DNA of 64,000 nucleotides. Source: Muribaculum gordoncarteri. Its GTDB lineage: Bacteria > Bacteroidota > Bacteroidia > Bacteroidales > Muribaculaceae. The position numbers were made by a program, and so were the translations under genes. The notes below the pieces were generated by a model. That model made no database searches and was not told the origin of the DNA. It saw only the letters and a program-made list of their open reading frames with translations. Location of the stretch: the NCBI RefSeq assembly GCF_004803695.1, contig NZ_CP039393.1, positions 1,054,001-1,118,000 on the forward strand, in the 5' to 3' direction. Positions 26,237 through 33,900 of the stretch are shown piece after piece (the first letter of the stretch is position 1; each line of letters starts with the position of its first letter).

Positions 26237-27274
26237 TCATTTCTGAGCGAGCGGATTCCAACCCTGGGCTTTCAGTTCGATTTCGGTGTTGTCGCGTGTT
26301 ATCATCGCGCATCCGAGCGACTCCTTGGTTATATGGCCTATTACCTTCACTCCGGGTAGCTTTGACACCTTTTCGTGGTCGTGAAGAGGCACGGTGAACA
26401 GGAGCTCGTAGTCCTCGCCGCCGTTGAGCGCCGCTGTGACGAGATTCATGCCGAGTTCTTCGGCCATGACAGCTGTCTGATAGTCGATTGGAATGCGGTC
26501 CTCATAGATGCGGCATCCGGTGTGGCTCTGCTTGCAAATGTGGAGCAGCTCGCTTGAAAGTCCGTCGGATATATCCATCATCGCTGTCGGCTTTATGCCT
26601 GCTTGGTCAAGCTCGGCTATGATGTCCTTTCGTGCCTCGGGCTTAAGCTGACGCTCGATGAGGTACTCCTTGCCTTCAAATTTCGGGATGAAGTCCTTTT
26701 GACCCACCGAGGCGATTTTTTCGCGTTCGAGAAGTTGCAATCCCATATAGGCTGCGCCGAGGTCGCCGCTCACGCATATAAGGTCGGTGTCCTTTGCGCC
26801 GTTGCGATACACTATTTTGTCCTTGGGGGCATCGCCTATGCAGGTCACCGATATTACAAGACCCTGACGCGACGATGTGGTATCGCCTCCCACGAGGTCG
26901 ACTCCGTATATCTCACAGGCATGACGGATGCCCGAGTACAATGCTTCGATGTGCTCGACGGTGAAACGCTTTGAAATTCCGAGCGAAACCGTTATCTGCC
27001 TCGGGGTGCCGTTCATGGCGTAGACATCGCTGAAGTTGACCACAGCGCTTTTGTAGCCGAGGTGCTTCAACGGCACGTAGGTTAGGTCGAAGTGTACGCC
27101 TTCGAGCAGGAGGTCGGTAGTGACGAGTACTTCGGTTTCGTGATATTCCAGCACGGCAGCATCGTCGCCCACGCCTTTTAACGACGATTGATTGGCAAGT
27201 TCGATGCCGTCGGTCAGTCGGTCGATTAATCCAAATTCGCCCAAAGAGGCTATTTCAGTCATCTTGTCTTCCAT
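26237..27274 (-). CDS. thiL: Thiamine-monophosphate kinase
   Basis: Phosphorylates thiamine monophosphate to the active cofactor thiamine diphosphate. The 345-residue protein has the ThiL/PurM fold signatures: LGEFGLIDRL at the start, KGVGDDAAVLE, VTTDLLLEGVHFDL, SDVYAMNGTPRQ, LVGGDTTSS, and KPTAMMDISDGLSSEL with NGGEDYELLFTVP. I use the ATG at 27274, which overlaps the last base of the upstream TGA (TGATG); a GTG one codon earlier is possible. No other thiamine genes are near; it is the last gene of the sppA operon and is followed by a terminator. Confidence 0.93.
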   Translation of the reverse strand: MEDKMTEIASLGEFGLIDRLTDGIELANQSSLKGVGDDAAVLEYHETEVLVTTDLLLEGVHFDLTYVPLKHLGYKSAVVNFSDVYAMNGTPRQITVSLGISKRFTVEHIEALYSGIRHACEIYGVDLVGGDTTSSRQGLVISVTCIGDAPKDKIVYRNGAKDTDLICVSGDLGAAYMGLQLLEREKIASVGQKDFIPKFEGKEYLIERQLKPEARKDIIAELDQAGIKPTAMMDISDGLSSELLHICKQSHTGCRIYEDRIPIDYQTAVMAEELGMNLVTAALNGGEDYELLFTVPLHDHEKVSKLPGVKVIGHITKESLGCAMITRDNTEIELKAQGWNPLAQK

Positions 27275-28092
27275 CACTCTTCAAATCGGTTGACCAGTTC
27301 AGTCATGATCTCCATCATCTTGGGCTGAGCCTTGGCGGCAGCCTTCTGTACCTCTTCGTGCGAAACCTCCTCAACGATGCCTTCGACACCGAGGTCGGTG
27401 ATTACCGATACACCGAATACTTCCATGCCTCCGTGACGGGCTACGATTACCTCGGGCACGGTCGACATTCCCACAGCATCGCCACCGATGATGTGGAAAT
27501 ACTTGTATTCGGCCGGAGTTTCAAATGTAGGTCCTTGCGTACCCACATACACACCGTGCATGACACGGATGCCCTTCTCCTCGGCAATTTCCATAGCGTG
27601 CTTTATCAATCGCTTTGAATAGGCTTCGCTCATGTCGGGGAAGCGTGTGCCGAGTTCGTTGTAGTTCTTTCCGCGCAACGGATGCTCGGGGAAGAGGTTG
27701 ATGTGGTCGGTTATTATCATGATGTCGCCTATCATGAATTCGGGATTCATGCCTCCGGCGGCATTGCTTACAAAGAGTGTCTTTACGCCGAGAGCCTTCA
27801 TCACGCGCACCGGGAATGTGACTTGCTTCATGTCGTAGCCTTCATAGAAATGGAAGCGTCCCTGCATGGCCATGATTCGTTTGTTGCCGAGGCGGCCGAA
27901 TATCAGGTTGCCTGAATGGCCCTCGACGGTCGATACGGGGAAGTTGGGGATTTCAGTGTAGGGGATATATTGCTTGTCCTCGATGTGGTCGACAAGTGCT
28001 CCAAGCCCGGTGCCGAGAATTATTGCGGTTTTAGGCAAATCGGTTACTTTTGAGCGGATGTAGTCGGCGGTCTGGTTAATTTTTTCTAACAT
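27274..28092 (-). CDS. Purine-nucleoside phosphorylase, trimeric PNP family
   Basis: Splits purine nucleosides with phosphate for salvage. The 272-residue protein has all low-molecular-weight PNP motifs: IILGTGLGALVDHI, VEGHSGNLIFG, MQGRFHFYEGY, FVSNAAGGM, VGTQGPTFETPAEYK (base-binding Glu195) and MSTVPEVIVARH. At the second base-binding position the usual Asn of ITN is Asp (VITDLG, Asp233). In this fold Asp there can favour 6-aminopurines, so the specificity may not be strictly inosine/guanosine; this is inference. It lies 77 bases after lpxK and overlaps thiL by one base. Confidence 0.92.
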   Translation of the reverse strand: MLEKINQTADYIRSKVTDLPKTAIILGTGLGALVDHIEDKQYIPYTEIPNFPVSTVEGHSGNLIFGRLGNKRIMAMQGRFHFYEGYDMKQVTFPVRVMKALGVKTLFVSNAAGGMNPEFMIGDIMIITDHINLFPEHPLRGKNYNELGTRFPDMSEAYSKRLIKHAMEIAEEKGIRVMHGVYVGTQGPTFETPAEYKYFHIIGGDAVGMSTVPEVIVARHGGMEVFGVSVITDLGVEGIVEEVSHEEVQKAAAKAQPKMMEIMTELVNRFEE

Positions 28093-28169
28093 GATTTTGG
28101 TCTTTATTTGGATTTAAAAAGGGTCATGTATATAACATCAGGCTCCGTTGAAATGTTGCGCTTAACGTT

Positions 28170-29270
28170 CTATTCGCGCGGTGATTTTATTATGGAGCGT
28201 ATCTCTTTGTCAAATGACGGTGTGCCCGACGGCATGGCGTAGGGCAGAAATTCCACTTTTATGGGGATGTAGAATGTGCATGCCTTCAGCTCATGCGGGA
28301 AGTAGGGGTTGTTGGCTATGCGCACGGCATCCTTTTCGGTCGTGATTATGTATTTGTTGCGACCAGGCATTTTGTCATACAACTTCTTTATCTCTTCAAA
28401 GTTCTTGCGGGTGAAGTTGTGGTGATCGGCAAATTGCTTCACCGTCACTGATGCCTGATGGCGCTTTATGTAGCGGACAAACGGTTTGGGATTGGCTATG
28501 CCTGCGATGACGAGTACCGAATCGTCCTTCGTGAGCCATGACAGGTTTAGCACGTAGGTCGTTTCGTCGGGATAGAGGCTTACGGGATTTCCGTAAACGT
28601 AATGTGAAAAATAGAGTTTCTGGTAGGCAAAAAGGTTGAGATGCTCATAGATGAGGCGTATGTCCATCGGTCGTATCTCCGAGGGGCATTTCGTCACAAC
28701 TATCACATCGGCTCGGTTGAGCGCACTCTGCGGTTCGCGCAGACGCCCGAGCGGCAGAAGATCGTCGTTATATATCGGGCGGTTCCACTCCATGAGCACA
28801 ATCGACAACGACGGCCTGACATAACGATGCTGGAATGCGTCGTCAAGCAGGATGAGGTCGATAGTGGGGTCGATGCGCATCATCTCCTCGATTCCCTTGC
28901 AGCGGTCCTCACACACGGCAACGCGCACATGACGGCCATATTTCTGATACATCTGGTAGGGCTCGTCGCCGATATCCGACGGGGTGGAGTGCTTGTTGGC
29001 CATGATGAATCCGCGTGTATTGCGTTTGTATCCTCGGCTTAGCACCCCGATGCGGTAGACGCCACGGAGAGCGTTGATTACATATTCGGTGTGGGGGGTC
29101 TTTCCGGTTCCTCCCACCGAGAGATTTCCGACAACCACTACCGGGATGTCGAATTTGTGCTGCTTCAACAGGTGCCACTCAAACATGCGGTTGCGCACTG
29201 CAACCCCCATGCCGTATAACTTCGACATGGGGAGTAGCATTGCTTTTTCTATGAGTTTGTTGCGACCCAT
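28170..29270 (-). CDS. lpxK: Tetraacyldisaccharide 4'-kinase LpxK
   Basis: Adds the 4'-phosphate in lipid A synthesis at the inner face of the inner membrane. The 366-residue protein has the P-loop VVGNLSVGGTGKTPHTEYV (about residues 43-61), LSRGYKRNTRGF, DIGDEPYQMYQKY and DLILLDDAFQHRYV, the family's catalytic Asp region. It is 20 bases downstream of sppA and 77 upstream of the PNP gene. In many Bacteroides the 4'-phosphate is later removed by LpxF, which is not seen here. Confidence 0.95.
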   Translation of the reverse strand: MGRNKLIEKAMLLPMSKLYGMGVAVRNRMFEWHLLKQHKFDIPVVVVGNLSVGGTGKTPHTEYVINALRGVYRIGVLSRGYKRNTRGFIMANKHSTPSDIGDEPYQMYQKYGRHVRVAVCEDRCKGIEEMMRIDPTIDLILLDDAFQHRYVRPSLSIVLMEWNRPIYNDDLLPLGRLREPQSALNRADVIVVTKCPSEIRPMDIRLIYEHLNLFAYQKLYFSHYVYGNPVSLYPDETTYVLNLSWLTKDDSVLVIAGIANPKPFVRYIKRHQASVTVKQFADHHNFTRKNFEEIKKLYDKMPGRNKYIITTEKDAVRIANNPYFPHELKACTFYIPIKVEFLPYAMPSGTPSFDKEIRSIIKSPRE

Positions 29271-29290
29271 CGGGCAGTTATCTCATTATG

Positions 29291-31042
29291 TTATTCGATT
29301 ACAATAGGTTCCATGCGGCACTGGATGCGTTCAAGCTGTGTCGCTTTCTTTATGGCATTGTAGAGTTGGCGAGCCTCGCCAAGCTCCTCGTTGAGAATCG
29401 ACTCCTTGACATTGCCTGATGCCATGAGTATTTCTTCCCACCATTCGCCCTTGGGGTCGGGATACTCTACAATCTGATATTTGTCGTAACCCTGCTCAAG
29501 AGCGAGGGCTTCGATGCAGTCGTTGAGGGTGCCGAGTTCGTCGACGAGTCCTATGCGCTTTGCTGCCATGCCGTCCCACACGCGACCTTCGGCAATTGCC
29601 TTTATCGAGTCGACGCTGAGATTGCGACCTTCGGCGCAGCGGCCTACGAATGTTTCATATCCGCGGTCAATCTGACGCTGCATTGCGGCACGCTGTATTT
29701 CGGTCATGGGTTCGGCAAGACTGAGGTTGGCGTTGGGGTTGGTCGAGATGGTCGATACGTTAACCCCGAGCTTATCGGTGAGCAGTCCCTTTACACACGG
29801 AATTATGCCGAAGATGCCTATAGAGCCTGTAAGTGTCACGGGCTGGCAGTAGATCTTGTCGGCTCCGCATGAGATGTAGTATCCGCCCGATGCGGCTACA
29901 TCGCCCATCGACACGTAGAAGGGTTTGCCTTTGGCCTTGAACTGCTCGAGAGCTTCCCATATCTGTTCCGAAGCAAATGCGCTTCCGCCTCCTGAGTTTA
30001 CGCGGAGTACGAGTGCGTCGATGTCGTCGTCTTCAGCCAGGTCGAGAATCATCGGGGCCATCTTGGCGCCTACGATGCCCGAGTTGCCGGTGTCGACAAT
30101 GTCGCCTACGGCATACAGCACGGCAATCTTGTTGTCCGATTTCTTATCTTTTATCGATGCCGCATAGGTGGTGGGCGATACCAGGTTTAAGCTTTCGTCG
30201 GAATCTGTTTCGGTAGCAGTCTTCATCCAATCCTCGGCTTCATGGCGATAGAGCAGTGATGAAACCACGTTGCGTGAGGCGAATGTGGCGGGGTTCTGGG
30301 TGGCTATTATGCTGTCGGCCCATTGGTTTACGGTTTCCGAGTCAACATTGCGGCCGGTTGCTATGCCATCCTTTATATAATCCCAAATGGGATTGATGTA
30401 GGCTTTTATCTGCTGGATGTTGGCTTCACTCGGGCCTGTCATGATGTAAGGCTCGACTGCGCTTTTATAGGTACCTACTTTTATCACCTGGGCCTCTACT
30501 CCGAGTTTGTCGAGCAATCCTTTGAAATAGGGTGTGCTTCCTCCAAGTCCGTGAATGTCGATGTTACCTATGGGGTTAAGCCATAAAGAGTCGGCAACCG
30601 ATGCAAGATAGTAGTTGCCCTGAGAGTAGGCGTCGCCGTAGGCAACAATCCATTTTCCCGATTCCTTGAACTTGGCAAGCTCTTCGGCTACATAGGCCAA
30701 AGTAGCTGTGCCGGCGCTTCCGCCGTTACATTCGAGATATATGCCGTCGATTTTTGAGTCGGTCGCAGCGTGTCTGATCGATTTTATCAGGTCGTTAAGG
30801 GGTATTGAATTGTTTTGAATTCCTTGCAGTTCATCGATAAGTGATTTGCCCTGCGCACGTTCTTCGATTGAGCCGTCAAGATTGATGTGGAGTATCGAGT
30901 GCTTCGATATCTCCGGACTTGAAGAGCCCGAACCGGCTGCTATCATCATTATCAACATTAAGAATGATCCCAAAATGGAAATCAGGATCGTAATCCAAAT
31001 ACCTGCTATGGTTGCAAGTACATAAATAAAGAATTGTTTCAT
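29291..31042 (-). CDS. sppA: Signal peptide peptidase SppA, 67K type
   Basis: Membrane-bound serine protease that degrades cleaved signal peptides. The 583-residue protein has an N-terminal membrane helix (about residues 5-40) and two tandem ClpP-like halves. The N-terminal half has GIYLECNGGSAG and KWIVAYGDAYSQGNYYLAS with the catalytic Lys region; the C-terminal half has LVLRVNSGGGSAFASEQIWE and MGDVAASGGYYIS, carrying the nucleophile Ser. It is first in the sppA-lpxK-PNP-thiL operon, with a good promoter at 31094-31125. The left end of the direct repeat that flanks the IS element begins inside that promoter. Confidence 0.94.
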   Translation of the reverse strand: MKQFFIYVLATIAGIWITILISILGSFLMLIMMIAAGSGSSSPEISKHSILHINLDGSIEERAQGKSLIDELQGIQNNSIPLNDLIKSIRHAATDSKIDGIYLECNGGSAGTATLAYVAEELAKFKESGKWIVAYGDAYSQGNYYLASVADSLWLNPIGNIDIHGLGGSTPYFKGLLDKLGVEAQVIKVGTYKSAVEPYIMTGPSEANIQQIKAYINPIWDYIKDGIATGRNVDSETVNQWADSIIATQNPATFASRNVVSSLLYRHEAEDWMKTATETDSDESLNLVSPTTYAASIKDKKSDNKIAVLYAVGDIVDTGNSGIVGAKMAPMILDLAEDDDIDALVLRVNSGGGSAFASEQIWEALEQFKAKGKPFYVSMGDVAASGGYYISCGADKIYCQPVTLTGSIGIFGIIPCVKGLLTDKLGVNVSTISTNPNANLSLAEPMTEIQRAAMQRQIDRGYETFVGRCAEGRNLSVDSIKAIAEGRVWDGMAAKRIGLVDELGTLNDCIEALALEQGYDKYQIVEYPDPKGEWWEEILMASGNVKESILNEELGEARQLYNAIKKATQLERIQCRMEPIVIE

Positions 31043-31093
31043 CTTAGTTTAGAAATTTGTCATACACAGCGTCTTCTACGGCACTATACCCTA

Positions 31094-31125
31094 CAAAGAT
31101 AATTGATTATATGCAGTAGTGCAAA
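31094..31125 (-). promoter_or_regulatory. Promoter of the sppA operon
   Basis: On the minus strand TTTG (31122-31125) is followed after exactly 20 bases by TATCTTTG (31094-31101), a full match to the Bacteroidota consensus. The leader is about 50 bases. The long direct repeat starts at 31100, inside the -7 box, so the left repeat copy supplies the -33 box and most upstream DNA. The right copy keeps the -33 but has lost the -7. Confidence 0.7.
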
Positions 31126-31487
31126 TATTTATTGTATAAAGTTATTATTTGCGAAAATTGCATGTATTTCGTTCTTGATTTCGACCGTTGTGTTGCTTGA
31201 AAAATGCCGACAATTCCGACACAACAGCCGAGGTCGTCAGCCTTTTCGGTAGTATGGTTAAGTCATTTTCGTATAAATATAGGATAGACATACATGTGAA
31301 AGCGGCTGTGTCAAAAAAATGGCACAGCCGCTTGTGGGGTCAATGATTGATGAAATGTTATTCAGCTTTCAGGAAATGTATTCCCAGTTCAATCTTGGTT
31401 GTGTTGTCGATGATTTGCGGCATGGTGCGCAATGCTCCTCCCATCATAGGTGCCATAGAACCGAATGTGGGATCCTTGGCCATTTCT
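31100..31487. repeat. 388-bp direct repeat, left copy (target duplication of the IS)
   Basis: By eye every base matches 33513-33900 (offset 2413). The identity breaks at 31099 (A against G) and 31488 (C against T). The copy holds, from left to right, the sppA promoter region, the 11-base-pair stem hairpin (31300-31333) and the last 43 codons of the neighbouring lipoprotein gene. It makes up most of the 560 gene-free bases between 31043 and 31602; the rest is the IS left end. Confidence 0.9.
31358..31487 (-). pseudogene. Duplicated 3' end of the DUF4925-like lipoprotein gene
   Basis: These 130 bases repeat 33771-33900 and encode the last 43 residues of that protein (from the EMAKDPTFGSM region to FLKAE). 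An apparent 60-codon reading frame reaching to 31540 begins inside the IS left end and is a chance fusion, not a gene. Confidence 0.85.
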
Positions 31488-31534
31488 CGGTAGTTTGACA
31501 GTTGCATTTTCATGAATCTTTTTTGCTGGCACGC

Positions 31535-31565
31535 TTGCACGTGTCAAATTTTATTACTATCTTTG
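31535..31565 (+). promoter_or_regulatory. Transposase promoter inside the IS
   Basis: TTG at 31535-31537 is followed after 20 bases by TATCTTTG at 31558-31565, a full Bacteroidota-type promoter, 37 bases before the transposase ATG. This shows the element is adapted to this phylum. Confidence 0.6.
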
Positions 31566-31602
31566 TAGCACCGTGTAGCAATCAACGGCAGGGCGGCATA
31601 AT

Positions 31603-33408
31603 ATGAAGCTGAAAATAACCAAGACAAAAAAGACTTCCATCCTTTATGTACAGAAGGCATACAGGGACAAGAACGGCAAAAGTACCTCAAGAATCCATGA
31701 GCGCCTTGGAACGCTTGAGGAAGTTCGTCAGAGATGCGGAGACAGAGATCCTGTTGAATGGGCCAGGGAATATATCGCCAGGCTTACGGCACAGGAGAAG
31801 GAGGGCCGGCAGGTGATAATATCACGTCTGTCGCCCACAAAGCTTATTGAAAAAGGCGAGGCTCAGAGTTGCGAGAGCGGATATCTGTTTCTTAAACGGC
31901 TGTACCATAAGGTCGGGATGGACAGGATATGCGAGGCAATCTCACGTAAACATAAGTTCGACTTCGATTTCAACAAAGTTCTGGAGCTGATGGTCTACGA
32001 ACGGCTTTTGAGACCGGCTTCAAAACTAGGTAATTATCGCAGGAGCGGAAGCTATATCGAGCCTTTTGATATAGAAAAACAGCATATCTACAGGAGTCTG
32101 GATATCCTGGACAGACACGGTGAATACATCCAGAAGAGACTTTTCCTTAATTCGTCAAAGGTTGTCGAACGGGATACGACCGTCATGTACTATGACTGCA
32201 CCAACTATTTTTTCGAGAGAGAATCTGCCGATCCGGACTATGTGACAGACAAAAAAGGGAACGTTCATGAACGTATACGCAAGTACGGAGTCTCCAAGGA
32301 ACATCGACCGAACCCCATCGTACAGATGGGTATGTTCATCGACAACTCCGGCATGCCGGTTGCGATGTGCATCAATCCCGGCAATGCCAACGAACAGACT
32401 ACCTTGATTCCAACTGAAAAGATTATAGTTGAGAAGATGGGGGTCAGCAAGATTGTAGTCTGTACAGACGGAGGTCTCTCTTCTGAAGGCAACCGGTCAT
32501 ATAACTCCACAGCAGAAAGATCATTCATAACGGTGCAGTCAATAAAGAAACTGGAGGATAATCTCAGGGACTGGTGTCTGGAACCGACAGGATGGAAACT
32601 TGTAAAGTCCGACACGGTACAAAAAGACAAGCGGTACCGGGATGCAGACGAGGATGAACTGGAGTTTGACCTGACTGATGCCGATACTGCCCGTTATTAC
32701 GGAGACCGCACTTTTTATCGCGAGCGTTGGATTGTCAATGAAAAGACAAAGTTCTCTCAAAGATTGATTGTGACATTTTCATACAAATACCGCGACTACC
32801 TCCGATTCCTGCGTCAACGCGAGATTGACAAGGCTGACAGCAATGCACGTGGAAACAGGACATTGACCAAATCTTATAAGAGCCCTGACAGGTTCCTTTC
32901 CGAGACCTACGCCACAGAAGACGGCGAGGTTGCGGTATTCAGAACCGTCTCCCTGAATCTTGACGCCATATCAGAAGAAGAAAAATATGACGGCTTCTAT
33001 GCGATATGTACGGATCTGTCTGACAATGTGACGAAAATCATCGAACTGAACCATAACCGCTGGGAGTCGGAGGATGCCTTCAGGGTCATCAAGACTGACT
33101 TCAAGGGTCGACCCGTCTTCGTCTGGACGGCGGAACACATAAGGGCCCACTTCATTGTCTGCTTTATCACACTACTGCTCTTCAGAATAATGGAAAAGGA
33201 ACTGAACTATAAATACACATCCTCCGCTATAATTGAGAAACTACGGTCAATGACTATGAACATAGTCAAGGGAGAAGGCTACAAGCCTAACTTCACACGG
33301 GATGATCTTACCGATGACCTACATGCCAAAGCCGGCTTCAGACTCGACACCGAGATTGTTACTCGTCAGAAAATCAAACAGATTATTGCTAATATTAAAA
33401 AAGGTTAA
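31603..33408 (+). CDS. IS1634-family transposase
   Basis: DDE transposase of 601 residues. The N-terminal part (about 1-190) is basic with KTSILYVQKAYRDKNGKSTS. The catalytic core shows MYYDCTNYFFE (Asp198), VVCTDGGLSSEGN (Asp289) and NHNRWESEDAFRVIK, where R486-x3-E490-x6-K497 is the YREK signature of IS4-type enzymes with Asn in place of the Tyr. A long insertion of about 190 residues sits between the second Asp and the Glu, as in IS4 relatives. No frameshift or stop is present. A strong hairpin follows 36 bases after the stop. Confidence 0.92.
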   Translation: MKLKITKTKKTSILYVQKAYRDKNGKSTSRIHERLGTLEEVRQRCGDRDPVEWAREYIARLTAQEKEGRQVIISRLSPTKLIEKGEAQSCESGYLFLKRLYHKVGMDRICEAISRKHKFDFDFNKVLELMVYERLLRPASKLGNYRRSGSYIEPFDIEKQHIYRSLDILDRHGEYIQKRLFLNSSKVVERDTTVMYYDCTNYFFERESADPDYVTDKKGNVHERIRKYGVSKEHRPNPIVQMGMFIDNSGMPVAMCINPGNANEQTTLIPTEKIIVEKMGVSKIVVCTDGGLSSEGNRSYNSTAERSFITVQSIKKLEDNLRDWCLEPTGWKLVKSDTVQKDKRYRDADEDELEFDLTDADTARYYGDRTFYRERWIVNEKTKFSQRLIVTFSYKYRDYLRFLRQREIDKADSNARGNRTLTKSYKSPDRFLSETYATEDGEVAVFRTVSLNLDAISEEEKYDGFYAICTDLSDNVTKIIELNHNRWESEDAFRVIKTDFKGRPVFVWTAEHIRAHFIVCFITLLLFRIMEKELNYKYTSSAIIEKLRSMTMNIVKGEGYKPNFTRDDLTDDLHAKAGFRLDTEIVTRQKIKQIIANIKKG

Positions 33409-33443
33409 ATATAGATAACCCCATTCCAGTGCTACATATATAG

Positions 33444-33483
33444 ACCCTTTTGCACATGGCTTCACGCCAATGTACAAAAGGGT
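33444..33483 (+). terminator. Terminator inside the IS, after the transposase
   Basis: ACCCTTTTG at 33444-33452 pairs with CAAAAGGGT at 33475-33483, and ACATGGC/GCCAATGT extends it. Followed by TTGCTCGTTTTT. The 362 bases between the transposase and the next gene hold this, the IS right end and the right repeat copy. Confidence 0.7.
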
Positions 33484-33512
33484 TTGCTCGTTTTTGGACT
33501 GTAAAAGATGGG

Positions 33513-33900
33513 TAATTGATTATATGCAGTAGTGCAAATATTTATTGTATAAAGTTATTATTTGCGAAAATTGCATGTATTTCGTTCTTGATTTCGACCG
33601 TTGTGTTGCTTGAAAAATGCCGACAATTCCGACACAACAGCCGAGGTCGTCAGCCTTTTCGGTAGTATGGTTAAGTCATTTTCGTATAAATATAGGATAG
33701 ACATACATGTGAAAGCGGCTGTGTCAAAAAAATGGCACAGCCGCTTGTGGGGTCAATGATTGATGAAATGTTATTCAGCTTTCAGGAAATGTATTCCCAG
33801 TTCAATCTTGGTTGTGTTGTCGATGATTTGCGGCATGGTGCGCAATGCTCCTCCCATCATAGGTGCCATAGAACCGAATGTGGGATCCTTGGCCATTTCT
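33513..33900. repeat. 388-bp direct repeat, right copy (target duplication of the IS)
   Basis: Matches 31100-31487 base for base by eye. It contains a promoterless relic of the sppA upstream DNA (-33 kept, -7 lost at the IS junction), the hairpin at 33713-33746, and the true 3' end of the lipoprotein gene, which therefore remains complete. Confidence 0.9.
33713..33746 (-). terminator. Terminator hairpin of the DUF4925-like gene
   Basis: An 11-base-pair stem (33713-33723 with 33736-33746) with seven T residues in its loop on the minus strand, 25 bases past the stop codon. The same hairpin is duplicated at 31300-31333. No T-run follows the stem, so its strength is uncertain. Confidence 0.5.

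Larger units (their letters stand above)
31488..33512 (+). mobile_element. IS1634-like insertion sequence (IS4 superfamily), 2025 bp
   Basis: A complete element with one transposase gene, its own promoter and a terminator, bounded by 388-bp direct repeats. The ends are weakly inverted: seven bases in from each tip both strands read TTTnACAGT (8 of 9 positions alike); the outer six bases mostly differ. IS1634 of Mycoplasma is known for long, variable-length target duplications, which matches the flanks here. The transposase frame is intact, so the element could be active. The two identical repeats mean the insertion is recent, or the copies are kept alike by recombination. Confidence 0.85.

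Noticed and set aside
31358-31540. A 60-codon reading frame fused across the IS left end
   Set aside because: It joins IS end sequence to a duplicated gene tail; there is no promoter and the C-terminal text is identical to the true gene at 33771.
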